A stretch of DNA of 64,000 nt from Panopea generosa (Eukaryota > Mollusca > Bivalvia > Adapedonta > Hiatellidae): contig CM055903.1 of assembly GCA_029582155.1 (NCBI GenBank), positions 41,337,353 to 41,401,352 of the forward strand, read 5' to 3'. Shown here one piece after another: positions 1 through 11,455 of the stretch. The translations under genes and the position numbers were made by a program. Each line of letters begins with the position of its first letter. Positions within the stretch are counted from its first letter, which is position 1. Below the pieces are notes generated by a model. It ran no database searches. It had not been told where the DNA came from and saw nothing but the letters and a program-made list of their open reading frames with translations.

Positions 1-357
1 TCGAGGGATCGCATGACGAATGCTATTACAGTTTGTTCGTATAGCAAATAGGGAGAATCAACAGTTTTGATGAAATATGCGTTTTTCCGGATACAAACAA
101 GTGATGTAGCGATTCCGCTGTAATTGGTGTTTTCGTGTTTTATTTTTTTCTGTTATTTACCAGTTAGGTTTCTTTAGTTTGATGAAGTGTTAATTTGCCT
201 TGCAAGCAATTCGCAATCAAACGATCAATACATCTTACATTACAGAGCAATTTAGCATCTCTTGATATATGAGAGGACAGCAGGCAATGTTATAAAATAT
301 AGGTGAGATTCGAAAGGAATGCTTGAATGTTGTTGTTTTTTCGGCTTTAATTACTTA

Positions 358-535
358 CAGTCAAACCTGTCTTAAGCAACCACTCAAGGGAAAGATAAAA
401 ATGACCCCATAAGTCAATTGGCTGCTTAATACAGATTGATTAAAACTAGAACTCTAAAAATGAATGATAGAAAATGTGGCTGTTTAAGACAAGTTGTTGC
501 TTAATAGAGGTGACCACTAACATTAGGTCTGACTG
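358..535. mobile_element. 178-bp MITE, Tc1/mariner or pogo-like, TA target duplication
   Basis: The element opens with CAGTCAAACCT and closes with the inverse of CAGTCAGACCT, one mismatch in 11 bases. It is flanked on both sides by TA (356-357 and 536-537). The interior carries 'ttaagcaacca' and the inverse-type 'ttgcttaatagaggtgacca', so inverted similarity extends inward. There is no coding capacity. The TA duplication and CAGT-type ends fit non-autonomous Tc1/mariner or pogo elements; the exact family is inferred. A fragment of the same family lies near 27715-27780. Confidence 0.7.
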
Positions 536-1224
536 TATTGTTTATTGATGTGGACAAGACTGCAAAACCTTTTTTTTGGTGTACCGTAGTACTCTTTCCA
601 ATATTAGTTTTTTGTCAATGTCCATGATTCAATTTAGTGATAGATGCTTTAGGTGCACCACGGGTATTAAAAATGTGGCCTACTTTTTCACATGCCTAAA
701 GTTGGACAATACATGTAATAGTTTGTCCATATTCAACAGCAGACAGAGATATGAGATATCAGTCGAGATATTGTTGAAACTTTTTTTTTTCGTCCTCAAA
801 GTTTGATATATTTATCTAAAGGTGTGTCTGATTTGTTTGATATCACAACAAAATGAAATCATTCAAGACTATAAGAATCTGACATGGGTTTGAAGTTCGG
901 ATAGAAAATTTATGTCCTGACAGATAACTGTTTTGGCAGTAACAGTATTATCCCAACGGACGGAATTTTATATCCAAACTAAAATAGCCCTGAATGCTAC
1001 TTTTTCTTGCATACCAAACACATTGAATATTTATTTTAACTTTATTTATCATTATCGATTTTACAACGATCTCTTTTAAGACATTAAATTATATGATTTA
1101 CGTCATATATTTATACGTTATGTCATTTAGATTGTTCCAACATCACAGGGTAAAAAGAAATATCTTATCCCGGTAACAATGTAGATATCCTTATCTGGTG
1201 CGAGAAAATTTGTTACTAAATAAC

Positions 1225-1372
1225 TTTATGTGAGAAAGTTTCCAGTTACTTGCGGAAGGACGGTGGTTCTACTCAGTCTGACTCAGTCTGACACAGTCTG
1301 AGGTCTTCCTCCACCAATAAAACTGGATATGCCATATATAACTTGAAATGTGTTGAAAATTAAACCCCATTC
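1225..1372 (+). mobile_element. SINE fragment, family C
   Basis: The stretch 'ctttatgtgagaaagt', then 'gtggttctact', then 'cctccaccaataaaac', then 'atgtgttgaaaa' recurs in the same order at 63262-63400, with an inverted piece at 63495-63575. The copy ends in 'aattaaacccc' plus an A-run at about 1374. Conserved order in three places and an A-rich 3' end indicate a dispersed retroposon. The tRNA-like head is not clear here. An internal 'cagtctgactcagtctga' triplication is private to this copy. Confidence 0.6.
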
Positions 1373-1629
1373 AAAAAAAAAAAAAAAATAAAAATTGTTA
1401 CTAAATAGATAAATAGAAAAATGACACACCAGTCTAACATGAACACCTCATAGCCATTACCTCTCATTCGCCATGCTTTTTCTTTGATATAAAACAAAAG
1501 TAATTTACATAATATATATAAAATATTTGAAATTTTGTATGGGTAAGTTACATAATTTGTCATGTTACTTGATATCCTTGCAAGTTGCCTGAACAGCAAC
1601 ATTATTTTAGAAAAAAAAATAACATTGAT

Positions 1630-1752
1630 CATATGTGGGGTCCTTGAGCAAAACACTTTATCTACATATTTTAAGTGCTGGTTTTACCCAGGAAGAATTT
1701 GAGTGTCATTTGTCTAAGTTGTAATAACTTGTTTCAAGAAAAATAAATAAAT
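1630..1752 (+). mobile_element. SINE 3' part, family F
   Basis: Contains 'ccttgagcaaaacacttta' followed by 'gtctaagttgtaataactt' and an A/T-rich tail. The tail recurs at about 30488-30550. The 'ttgagcaa..cactt' motif is typical of tRNA-derived SINE bodies in many animals. It ends about 30 bp before the exon at 1782, so it contributes sequence near that exon's polypyrimidine tract. Confidence 0.55.
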
Positions 1753-1781
1753 TATTCATTATTTTAATTTTCATTTTTCAG

Positions 1782-1904
1782 AACCCGACCCAGTACGAGA
1801 TCTGCGTATAGAAGCCTACGGTACTTCGTACACACTGTTAAAATGGCTGCCACCAGAGGAACCAAATGGGCAACTGCTGGGCTACGATATTGGATACCAA
1901 CAAA
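1782..1904 (+). CDS. Exon n: first half of an FN3 domain of an L1CAM/neuroglian-like (or contactin-like) adhesion protein
   Basis: This 123-bp internal exon sits between the acceptor 'tttttcag' (AG 1780-1781) and the donor GTAAGT (1905). It starts with two bases completing a split codon, gives 40 residues, and leaves one base, so both introns are phase 1. The peptide begins PDPVRDLRIEAY, has the FN3 core tryptophan in 'LLKWLPPEEPNG', and ends in GYDIGYQQ. This is the A-C strand half of an FN3 domain. The 'W.PPEEPNGQLLGYDIGYQ' pattern resembles the fourth FN3 domain of L1CAM-family proteins, which act at the cell surface in neuronal adhesion. The gene is broken only by the window edge: signal peptide, Ig domains and earlier FN3 domains must lie upstream. 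Confidence 0.88.
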
Positions 1905-1950
1905 GTAAGTCATTTAGTATGAAAGCTTTATAGGGGTACCTGTAAGTAGG

Positions 1951-2248
1951 TTTGTTTGTTTGTTTGAATATTTAAGCGTTATTTTTATGCCATGGTGGGC
2001 TAACTTACAGATGATCAGTTAACCTTTCCGCATTTTGAGTGATCCTGGAAGCTTAAACAGTACTCAAGCACACCCACATCTCTGCAAGTAAGTGATAACT
2101 TTCCCACTTGAATCAGCGATGAGGAATGAATGACAATGAAAAGCAATGCCATATATGAATTTTGGATACTGTTGCCAGTTGGGAATTCAAACTCACGACC
2201 CCTGGATTTATAGTCAGATGCATACCTACTGAGCTGACCAGGCCTGAC
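1951..2248 (-). mobile_element. SINE family A, copy 1 (tRNA-derived)
   Basis: Minus-strand copy. At the left is the 3' tail, a (TTTG)n run followed by the inverse of 'gctaaatattca'. At the right is the head, with 'attcaaactcacgacccctg' being the inverse of a Pol III B box. Body landmarks shared with the other copies include 'gataactttcccacttgaat' and 'gatcagttaacc'. The head ends at 'gagctgaccaggcctg'. Identity to the other copies is moderate, so the copy looks old. Confidence 0.85.
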
Positions 2249-2470
2249 CAAGTAATGTAACTACTGATGGTAATTTGAGCTGGTCTCATCCTAGACATTG
2301 TATGTAAGATATAGGTTTTTATATATCCTCGGCCAAAAAAATCCATTTTAATCTCCTTATCTTGGATATATCTTAGAAATGGATCAATTTATTTGTTAAT
2401 ATTTCTTTTTATGTTTATAAATCATGTATCTAGAAATATGCATTATACAGAATATTTTTAAAAGTAAAAT

Positions 2471-2766
2471 GCAGTGGTGGTCTAGTGGTAGAGCATCCAC
2501 CTTGAATGTGGAAGGTCGTGGGTTCGTTCCCCGGCTGGGTCATACCATCTTTGTTTAATATGGTACTAAAAGCTTCCTCACTTGGTGTTCTTTATTTAAA
2601 AGATAGTTATAGGTCTGGTTTGCAGGGTGTCAGTATAATGTGAAAACTGGGTGGGATATCATACCATGTGTCATACGGCCTGATAGACTCAAGTGTGGAA
2701 GCACCCATAAATAGACACCATCCTGATATAACTGAAAAATTGTTGAAAGCCACAACGCTAAACAAC
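2471..2766 (+). mobile_element. tRNA-derived SINE, family D, near full length
   Basis: The head has an A box (tggtctagtggtagagc) and a B box (gggttcgttcccc) about 35 bp apart, as in a tRNA promoter. The body follows, and the 3' end 'tgatataactgaaaaattg' then 'ttgaaa..caacgctaaac' is a tail type common in molluscan SINEs. It is not a functional tRNA: no acceptor stem closes across the head, and the body continues for more than 200 bp. 3' fragments of a related family lie at about 3815-3965 and 4955-5095. Confidence 0.8.
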
Positions 2767-3442
2767 ATATCTCTGTAAAATTTCAGTTCTTGTCAATAAC
2801 ACGAGTCATTGTACACTTTAACCTATGATGTGTCTGACAATTGTACCATAAACTTACACACTGTATATAATACTAAATTATTCAGACTACAAGGAAGCTC
2901 TAATAGTATTACAGTCTATTTCCAGTATTTTTGTTCCTAAAGTGTTTTTAATAAAGCTCCAAATTATCTTTAATAACAGTATGGTGTTAGTAAATTGTGT
3001 AATTTCAGTTTTTATTTGTTTTTCTTCCGCTTTATTATGCAAGAATGTCTACAAGATTGTGCGAGTTTATATACAAAAGTGTGGGTGTGCTATTTGTGAA
3101 ATGCCAGTGCTGGTCATGTGCGTGTGAGGATCTTTTTATGGAAATTTGTCGTGTATATGTGTACATGACGTCTCCTCTGTGTTTAACCGAATTTTGGGAA
3201 GTTATTGGTTGAAAGTATAAGCATAAAAAACTCTTTTACTTAGTTTGAACTTCTTTCCTTCACTACCGTGAAATAAGTTCTTACAGTTTATACAAATTTT
3301 GCTCGAATTCTTTTGGAGTAGAACCAGTATTAAGCATACGCAAATAAAAACCCTGACTTAAGAACACAACACAGTCTTCTGATCCTCAGTTCAATATTTT
3401 ACCACTAAACCATCTGATCCGCAAATATAGTCTTTTATTTAA

Positions 3443-3664
3443 CCCTTTACTCCATAGATACGCGTTTTCTCGCACCAATCACAGAAGGACTTTGAAAACA
3501 GTGCAGGAAGAGTTCAGATTGCTCGTAACGAGCAATCTGAACACTTCCTGCACTGTTTTCCACTCTGTCAGTTAATATAAACATAATTCACCCATGACTG
3601 ATATGTGGTGAATTAATGCTTTCAATATTAGAGGTGTCCAAAGGCGTCTATATGAAGTAAAGGG
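3443..3664. mobile_element. Hairpin MITE with piggyBac-type ends, copy 1 (222 bp)
   Basis: Starts CCCTTTACTCCATA and ends with the inverse of CCCTTTACTTCATA. It is bounded on both sides by TTAA (3439-3442 and 3665-3668). TTAA target duplication and CCC-starting inverted repeats are the hallmarks of the piggyBac superfamily. The centre (3494-3560) is a near-perfect palindrome: 33-base arms, one mismatch, one-base loop. No ORF is present, so it would depend on a transposase elsewhere. Two further copies lie at 27184 and 40534. Confidence 0.88.
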
Positions 3665-3714
3665 TTAATATAGTCCAAATAATTTGGAATTGCTCAAATT
3701 ATTTTTATGCCCCA

Positions 3715-3965
3715 CCATATGAATGGTGAAGGGGTATTAAGTGTTATCCCTGTCCTTCCGATTGTTCATCAGTCCGCGGTTTAAGATGGGTTTCAGACCA
3801 ATACAATGTGATTGGACGGAGTATCCTGATTATCATATGTCTGCTACATGATATTCCAGTGTGGCAGAGCTTAGAATGCTGTCTCTCCGTCTCTAACAGA
3901 CTCCGTCATGATGGAATTATAAATTTGTTGAAAATGATGCTAAAAAACATGCAAAACAATACAAT
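3715..3965 (+). mobile_element. Dispersed mollusc-type repeat with SINE-like 3' end
   Basis: Begins 'tatgccccaccatatgaat' and 'ggggtattaagtgttatcc', a pattern I associate with dispersed mollusc repeats and partly matched at about 16493-16560. Then 'gtctgctacatgatattcca' through 'gtcatgatggaattataaat' matches the 3' body of SINE-like sequence at 4955-5095. No coding potential is seen. Family assignment is uncertain. Confidence 0.45.
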
Positions 3966-4686
3966 AGTTCTTGATGAGAAAAGAAAAGTCCAAAATCAAG
4001 GAATTAAATGTCTATTATAGAATTCAGCATTTACAAGGGATAAAACCGTTGAAATTTCTCATACTCTTCTTTATTACCATCTTCCCCCTATAAACACCTC
4101 CTTCACCACCAAATTTGGCCCAACAAATTATCAAAAAATAAAAAATGTTATCAGTAAAAAGTAACTTGTAATTGAAATGTGTATGAGTATGCTTGTGAAA
4201 TATTAGTATCAAACACAATGTTGTCTGTTAAACTTTTTAACCAAATAAACCCCTTTTGAAAAATGTATTGCCTCGGGGGATCTTTATTCAGAGGGGAATA
4301 CGGCATTTCATATAATTTTAAACTAGAAGACTCCTTAGTAGTGAATTATGACTGGTAATATCTTGAACATTTTTCTCATGATTTTAAGACCTAATTTATG
4401 CCTGTCATTATACATTTGTCACTCACAGATGCCATAAAATAACTTGCCATCAAAAAGATTTGATTATTTCTGAGTTATAAACTCTTAGTTCAGAAATTAA
4501 TTGTTTCCCTTTTCCCATAGCGTTGATCATAAATAACACCGGGTGTGTGAATGATGGGTTAAAATAAAAAAACGGTACCATATGTCTGCACAAATAATTT
4601 TTGTCCAACAGTATTCTTCCATTTGTCTCTCTTTTTGTGTTACTATAATTTTTGTTGAGTAGGCGATGGTCGTCACATTAAAACTA

Positions 4687-4688
<2 letters not shown>

Positions 4689-4744
<56 letters not shown>
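4689..4744. repeat. (GT)28 microsatellite
   Basis: Perfect uninterrupted GT dinucleotide repeat of 56 bp in an intron. The length and purity predict high length polymorphism. Alternating purine-pyrimidine DNA of this kind can adopt Z-form. Confidence 0.97.
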
Positions 4745-4746
<2 letters not shown>

Positions 4747-4954
4747 GTGCGTCCGTCAGTACTCTATCTTGTCTGGGCTGTAACCGTCTCATGTGTAGAG
4801 GGATTTTAAAATAACTTGATACAAAATATATTTTTAACGTTCACCATATTGATTAGACACACTGCGCATAAGACCCAGGTCTGTACCTCAAACATCCTTC
4901 CTTTGATGCTTAACATTTGGAGAAATGTTCTTGGACATAACAGCCCAGTGTTGG

Positions 4955-5095
4955 TATATAATGCGTCTGCTGCGTGATACTTTATTTTAGCATTGTGGTG
5001 CTAGCAATATGCAATACCGTCTCTAGACACCATCATTTAAAGCAGACGCCATCGTGATATGACTGAAAGGCAGTTGAAAGTGAGACTAAACACCA
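4955..5095 (+). mobile_element. SINE 3' fragment (family D-like)
   Basis: The stretch 'gcgtctgctgcgtgatactt' to 'catcgtgatatgactgaaag' and 'agttgaaagtgagactaaac' corresponds to the 3' part of the family at 3830-3965 and to the tail of 2471-2766. The 5' head is missing, as is usual for truncated retroposons. Confidence 0.55.
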
Positions 5096-5485
5096 ACGAT
5101 ATGATAAGACTTACTTTATTTAAATCTTTGGATGACATAAAGTAATGTTATCAAACCAAAGAAGTATGCCTTGTTTTAGTGTAATAGTTTCTCGACGCTT
5201 TTCGCAACATTCATTTTTTTTATCTAGTTTTGACGGATTTGTCTGGAAGCAGTAATTAAGTTTAAAACGTGAAGTAGTTCCTATCTCAGATACAGGGAAG
5301 ATATTATTGCCTTTTATGACTATAACACATGAAAGGCATATGTAACTTGGTGTTTTATTTCTATATAATAGGTTTGAAAAGCTGAAATTGCAGTTTAGAC
5401 ATTGCATATTTTGGTTGGGTAATTATAAATGCACAATTTCAGAATAACACTAACAGTGGGTGTGATTCATTATCACACTACAGCT

Positions 5486-5918
5486 GGGAATTAGTCACAT
5501 TGCAGCTTGGACCCAGTTGCAGTCTCAGTCATCATATTGCAACTGGGAACCAGTTAAAGTCTCAGTCAAATTGCAGCTTGGAACAAGTTACAGTATCACT
5601 CACATTGCAGCTGGTAACCAGTTACAGTCTCAGTCACACTGCAGCTGAGAACCAGTTACAGTCTCAGTCACATTGTAGCTTGGAACCAGTGACAATATCA
5701 GTCACATGGCAGCTGGGAACCAGTTACAATCCCAGTTACACTGCAGCTGGGAACCAGTTACAGTCTCAGTCACACTGCAACTGGGAAAAAGTGACAGTCT
5801 TAGTCAAATTGCAGCTGGGAACCAGTTACATTCTCAGTCAAACTGCAGCTGGGAACCAGTTACAGTCTCAATCACATTGCAGCTTGGAACCAGTTACAGT
5901 CTCAGTCATATTGTTTCT
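5486..5918 (+). repeat. 34-bp minisatellite, about 12-13 copies
   Basis: The unit is close to 'cattgcagctgggaaccag' followed by 'ttacagtctcagtca'. Copies differ at a few positions (gcagctt/gcaactg, aaccag/aaacag). Because 34 is not a multiple of 3, the reading frame shifts each copy. The 147-residue ORF at 5500-5943 is therefore only a stop-free track with a 34-residue period, and not a protein-coding gene. Confidence 0.92.
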
Positions 5919-5945
5919 GGCTCGATCGCTAGCTGTTGCATGACT

Positions 5946-7671
5946 TTCCATTTGGTTCTTTTATCCGATATAGATAGGGTTTATGAAAATCAAAAAAATT
6001 CAAGTGACTGAAAAACAAATTGTACTTTGTTGGATGTGTTCCAATTATTTCTGGAATGCTCCATGAATCATGCACAATGACACCATCCTCAACGACAATG
6101 TGAGGAAAGCTTCGGGGAATGCTGTTTAATCAAAATTTCAAATCATTCCTCCAAATATTTATTGATCTGTAACTCTTGTTTGAAATGATTTAATAGTTTG
6201 TCATTAGCCCAGTTAATGAAGGCAATAACAAATTGTTTTGTTTTTAAAATGTTTGTCATAAAGACACAATGATAGTTAAGTTGTTATTTTTTTTTAATTT
6301 TTTTTTTCCAAAACAATAAAGAGAAATATCAAATACCGGTAATAAAAAAAAAAGAGAAAAAATTTTTTTTTTAGTGGACTTGAACTACAGCAGTTTAGCA
6401 TTTATTCAATTTTTAAGAAAGTAAATAAAAAATAATTTTCATTATTTTAACAAAATGAATAAGTGCCCTTATTTTTTAAACAAAAAATACATGTACATTA
6501 AAGGGGATTACCCTCAATACAAACAATGATTGCAAAGTCCAATGGTGGATTTTGACGTAATTAAGAATGAGTCATTATAAAGCCTACAACAAGATTTCCA
6601 AATATGGATACTACTGCCAAAATACAGAAGCAGAAAAAAATAAACATTACTTTACAGAAATCTTGTAAAATAATTAATACAAATTTGTACCTAAACAGTG
6701 TCTTCTGCTTGTTTTTAGCAGACAACAAAATATGTTTTTTATATGACTTCTCTAAAGCTAGTGATGGCTGTGTCAGTGTTTATCAATTTTAAAGGACAAG
6801 ACAACTTCTTGTCATGTAACGACCAAATTTGGTGAGTTGTCATGTCCAGCTATAATACACATCTTATGCCAACATAAATATGTTGTGTGGCTTTTACAGA
6901 ATATTTCCATATTGTCTGAAGTATGGCAAATCTTCTTTGAATACTTATAAAATTTCTGAGTGGGTGGGGTATATGATAAAAACTTGTGGCCTACCAGTCT
7001 CCCATTATTAAACATTCCTTGGCATGGCAACGGCAGCCATGAGTCATGCCCACTGTTTGTAACAATAAACAGACGTTTGATCACTATTTTAATTTCTTAG
7101 ACAAATCTCTTGATAATCTTAGAAATTCCTCTGAAATTACCATGACATTTCAAATCACAAAATACACTATGGCATCTGACAAAGAAATCCTCCACAGTTT
7201 ATGGTGTTTTGTAATGAGGTGCTCTAATTTCATGGTTTGACAGGGCACAGTTAAAACATTCTTCCATAAAAATGTGTGCTTCTGTCAGTCAGTAATGCTA
7301 TTAATTAGGGACAATTGAACACAGGCAGCCGGCAGTATGTGACTTGTTGGATATGGCAATTAAATAGAACCCATGAAAAATGACTGGTCCCCCTCAATGA
7401 CTGGTTCCTGTTAATGATTTGTCCCTATTACTCGTGCTGGATCATGATTCAACTTAATTCGTTGGGCAATTTTTTTTAAAAATAGCTAAAACTGTTTGTC
7501 ATTACATAATTTAAAAAAGAAATTGTATTCAGTAAAATTGTTTGTTACTTATTCCTTCTGTCTGTCCTAATTAGCCAAATAGTCCATTAATATGTAAAAA
7601 CAATCACCTCAAGGATGACGTAATAATCTAGTCTGTTGTATTCTTGTCGACTTGTCTAAACTAATTTAATT
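5946..7671. other. Intron stretch with no recognised feature
   Basis: AT-rich sequence with A and T homopolymer runs (about 6285-6370) and no convincing exon, RNA gene or TIR element. Short ORFs at 6604, 6812 and 7046 have no domain or splice context. Confidence 0.5.
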
Positions 7672-7905
7672 TGAATATTTAGTGTCATTTTCATACCATC
7701 GAGGGCTATAGACAGATGATCTGTTAGCCTATTGATCCTAGAAAGTTAAACAGTACTGAAACATATCCATCTCCGCATGTAACTGATAACTTTCCCATTT
7801 CAATCAGCAGTGAGAGACAATAATGACAATGAGATGTAATGTCGTATTTCAATCACCATGGAAGCTGTGGCAGGGCTCACGACTGAGATAATCTGATGTG
7901 CGATG
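7672..7905 (-). mobile_element. SINE family A, copy 2 (degenerate)
   Basis: Minus-strand copy with the tail inverse (ttgaatatttagtgtcattt), 'ccatcgagggctat', 'gataactttcccatttcaat' and a decayed head ('ggcagggctcacgactgag') in which the B box is largely lost. It is one of the most diverged copies. Confidence 0.7.
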
Positions 7906-8562
7906 TCTGAATTTAACAATTATACAACATGCTTTTGTTTCATTTCCGTATTTGGCATTGTATCTATTGGAATAATTTTTGTTATAATCAAAAACAAATT
8001 ATACTTTTGTTGTTTTTGTGTTCTTTCTATCTTAAATAATCATCCGAAAAAACGAAACTCTCAAAGGAATTATTATTATAACTGCTGTATTTTGACAAAG
8101 GATAGAAACAAATAACAAAAAAACAATCAAACGACCAATTACAAATAATTACTTTAGCTGTTTTTATGATTTTGTTGATTTTTCGAATAAAAACATGCAT
8201 AAACAAAAACAACCACAAAACAACAAGTATTTCCAATCTTCTGAAAGACAATTCAAACCCCTCCAGATAGTGTATCCTGTGTCGACAGTGTATTGCAATA
8301 ACTGCATATAAATAGCTCCAAGCTGGAAACATCTCTTATTGATGAGATTTGAAGCCATCTGTATGAAGGCTGTCCTGGTATTGATGCCATGTTCAGCATT
8401 GATGTTGCATAACGATATAATTAATTTGTAATTGTAGAATGTGAATAATTTTCATTCATCTCTATCTGAAAGTGGAAGCCAGTATTGCTTTGGTAGTCCC
8501 TTGGCACTGCATGAAGACAATATTTCTACCAACACTTTTGATATTGTACAAAAAAACTAAAT

Positions 8563-9768
8563 TTGATTTCCTTGTGTATAGTTGCTATGAATTCTGGTAC
8601 ATTTGATTATTAGCTCACCGGGATGAAGTCCAAGGAGAGCTATTGCCATGACCCCGGTGGCATGATCGTCATCGGCATCGGCATCGTTGGCTGTAGACAC
8701 CCAGGTTAAATTTTAGCGTTTAAGTTTCAGATATCTATGCAACCACTCATTGGATGTAAATAAACTTCGCATGTGTGTTCACCATCATCAATGGAACACA
8801 CAGATACAAGAACCATAACTCTTGGTTCCATTTTGACACAGTTATGGCCCTTATTGGACTTAATTTTTTGGGTTAAAGTTTTTTATCACATAAGATATCT
8901 ATGCAACAAACTCATTGGATATGAAAGAAACTTCACATTTGTGTTCACCATCATAATTACGATCATTGGAACATTCACAGACAAGAACCATAATTCTGGG
9001 TTCCATTTTGGCACAGAAATGGCCCTTTTTGGGCTTACACAGCCAGGTTAATCTTTTGCTTTTAAGTTTAGGATATCTATGCAATCACTCATTGGATGTG
9101 AATGAAACTTCCCATGTGTGTTCACCATCATCAATGGAATACACAGAAACAAGAACCATAACGCGGGGTTGCATTTTGGCAGAGTGATGGCCCTTTTGGA
9201 CTTAATTTTTAGTCTGTAGACATCCAGGTTAAACTTTTGCGTTTAGTTGCATTTAAGTTTAAGATATCTATGCAACCACTGATTGGATATGAATGAAACT
9301 TCCCATGTTTGTTCACCATCATCAATGAAACACACAGAGACAAGAACCATAACTCTGGATTGCATTTTGGCAGAGCAATGGCCCTTTTTTACTTACTTTT
9401 TCAGGTTAAAGTTTTTTATAAGGTAAGGTATCTATGCAATCACTGATTGGATATGAATGAAACTTTGCATGTGTGTTCACCGTCATTGATGGAACATACG
9501 GAGACAAGAACCATAACTTGGGGTTGCATTTTGGCAGAGTTATATATGAACCTTTTTTCGTCTGTAGACACCCAGGTTAAATTTTTTGCGTTGAGTTGCA
9601 TTTAAGATTTAGTGTTTGCCTCCAATTTCAATCTTTGCTTGGGTGGTGAGTTTTATCCCATCAGCAAGCTTTGTTGTCTTCTGACAACTCTTGTCTTATG
9701 TGTAGTTGCTTTGAATTCTGGTACTTTTGATTTCATTGTGTGTAGTTGTTATGAATTCTGGTTTTAAG
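8563..9768 (+). mobile_element. Mollusc-type dispersed element with ~165-190-bp internal tandem units, flanked by direct repeats
   Basis: Starts 'tagctcaccgggatgaagtc' (about 8613) and contains about five units marked by 'gatatctatgcaa' near 8729, 8893, 9072, 9262 and 9427. Each unit also carries a 'tcaccatcatcaatgga', 'acaagaaccataac' and 'atggccctttt' block. Related units lie at 53950-54350. Near-identical 33-bp direct repeats (tgtatagttgctatgaattc...) flank it at about 8575-8607 and 9699-9731, with a shorter third copy near 9739-9765. No ORF with recognisable domains is present. The class is unknown to me. Confidence 0.6.
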
Positions 9769-9769
9769 T

Positions 9770-10930
9770 CCACTCTTTGAGGGCAAGGGTTACAATTAAC
9801 ATCAATTACCAACCCTTTTCCAAAGATTTTTGTATTAATCCCACAGTTCCCTCCCTTTAAATAATAAACCCATTTACCAACAAGTTTCCCTTCCCTCTTA
9901 AAAAAGCACAAGAACTCTGTAAAACTAAATATTAATAAAAATAGTTAGAAAAGAGAAATGATTCCCTGTATTGTATGACATAGAATGCTTATCCTGCAAA
10001 ATTCATTAAATGATTTAATCAAAATAATTACTTGTAGATTAATAAAAGATAGCCTAAATTAACTTCAGATATGTCCTAAACAATGGCTGATATCGTAAAA
10101 GAATGATTGATCACATGGTATTAAAGCCACAGCCTGATTGGAAGATTTCAAGATATTTTGTGAATATGAGGAAACTCCGACATCGCCAGTTGTTTAAAAT
10201 TAATCTGATATGATAATAGACAGATTGTCTGCATGGGCATACATAAAAGACATTTTTCTAATTTTTTTGGGATTTTTCTAAAATCATGGTGAAGTTTTTG
10301 CCGGAAATTATATATTTAATATTTGGAGATAAGCAGTTTGTTGTTTCAGTATCTGTAATACAAAATTGTGTAATGAAATACCGCTGGTTTTTAGCTCTAC
10401 TAGCCCAAGGAAAATTTTCTATATGTACAGAAGAAATGACTTCACTTTGAGATCTACAGTATTGTCTGACCTTAATTAATCCCTTCGTGTGGGATATTGA
10501 AGACAAATCAAGGGGCTGCTATGTATAAGGGAATGGTATAGAAACTGATAATTTCAATTTAAAGAATTTTTTTTTTTTATAGTAAATAACGTTTTGTTAA
10601 GCAGTAAGGATGTGGTGAGTGTATTTATCCATAAGGTCTCACTACACAGTTGAATTTTGTTCTTTGTTCTATGTAAAATAAGGTCTAGGATTTCCCTTGT
10701 AAAAAAAGAATTCCACATAGAATTTTTTTGTAATTATTGTATTTCATAGCAGGAATGTAAACCCACATAAAAATGCATAATAAGTGGTAGGTTGACCAGG
10801 TTGGTATTTTTTAAAAGAGGGTGCAGTGACACCCTGAGATTTTTTGAAAAAAGAAGTCCTCAAATGCTCATACATACAAGCATATGTTGAAATCCTATAA
10901 AAGTCACTTTTTTAACACCATTGATGTGTT
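9770..10930. other. Intron stretch with no recognised feature
   Basis: Unique-looking AT-rich intron sequence. Small ORFs (9696-9911 and 10258-10506 on the minus strand) show no domains. Confidence 0.5.
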
Positions 10931-10933
10931 ATT

Positions 10934-11085
10934 GCAGTATATGCTATACCAACTTTTGCTCTACTTTTATTGCAGCATATGCTATACCAACTTTTGCTCT
11001 ACTTTTATTGCAGCATATGCTATACCAACTTTTGCTCTACTTTTATTGCAGCATATGCTATACCAACTTTTGCTCTACTCATCTG
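10934..11085 (+). repeat. 38-bp minisatellite, 4 copies
   Basis: Four almost identical units containing 'gcatatgctataccaac' and 'ttttgctctacttttatt' begin at 10934, 10972, 11010 and 11048. The low divergence suggests recent expansion. It produces repetitive ORFs in two frames that should not be read as genes. Confidence 0.95.
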
Positions 11086-11376
11086 CAGCAAGAAATCACA
11101 AATACTATGAACCATTTTGAAAATATTTCAAAACCAAATTACAGAGGCCTTGTTTTTAAGCGTAAGAATCATGTTACCGTGGGAAAAAAGGGGCATAACT
11201 GTGTAGTGAGATGTAAGGGGTTAAGACAACCCCCCAAAATACTATTGCAACTGTAAGCCAGTAGAGTCAGTATTGTTTCTGAATATCTTAGAGAATATCT
11301 GATGGTGTCGATAGGCTGAAAGAAACTAACTGACCAATTTTTTATTTTTATGTATCCAAATACAGAGGCCTGTTTC

Positions 11377-11455
11377 AGGGGCGGATCCAGGATTTCAGTT
11401 TGGAGGGGAGTACTTGGGGTCAAACACAAGTTTAGGGAGGTGGGGCGTGTGTCGA
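11377..11455 (+). mobile_element. hAT-like transposon end (fragment)
   Basis: The sequence caggggcggatccaggattt followed by G-rich 'tggaggggag' resembles hAT-type terminal repeats that begin CAGGGGCGG and are widespread in animal genomes. No matching inverted end was found nearby, so this is either one end of a decayed element or a short derivative. Confidence 0.45.

Larger units (their letters stand above)
1..1781 (+). other. Intron sequence upstream of the first visible exon
   Basis: No exon with FN3-like coding potential and a usable donor is visible before the acceptor at 1780-1781. The stretch is AT-rich and holds a TA-flanked MITE (358-535) and two SINE pieces (about 1225-1372 and 1630-1752). 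It is presumed to be the 3' part of an intron whose 5' exon lies outside the window. A small ORF at 576-806 has no recognisable domain and is taken as chance. Confidence 0.6.

Noticed and set aside
2471-2545. Functional tRNA gene
   Set aside because: A and B boxes are present but the cloverleaf does not close and the sequence continues into a SINE body and tail. The same applies to the family A heads at 15911, 39967 and 63769.
5500-5943. 147-residue ORF with a repeated NQLQSQSHCSLEPV-like pattern, the longest ORF in the window
   Set aside because: It is the translation of a 34-bp minisatellite. The frame rotates each unit, giving a 34-residue pseudo-period, with no splice sites or domain.
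10884-11256. Two overlapping ORFs with 'LLQHMLYQLLLY' repeats
   Set aside because: Translation of a four-copy 38-bp minisatellite in two frames.
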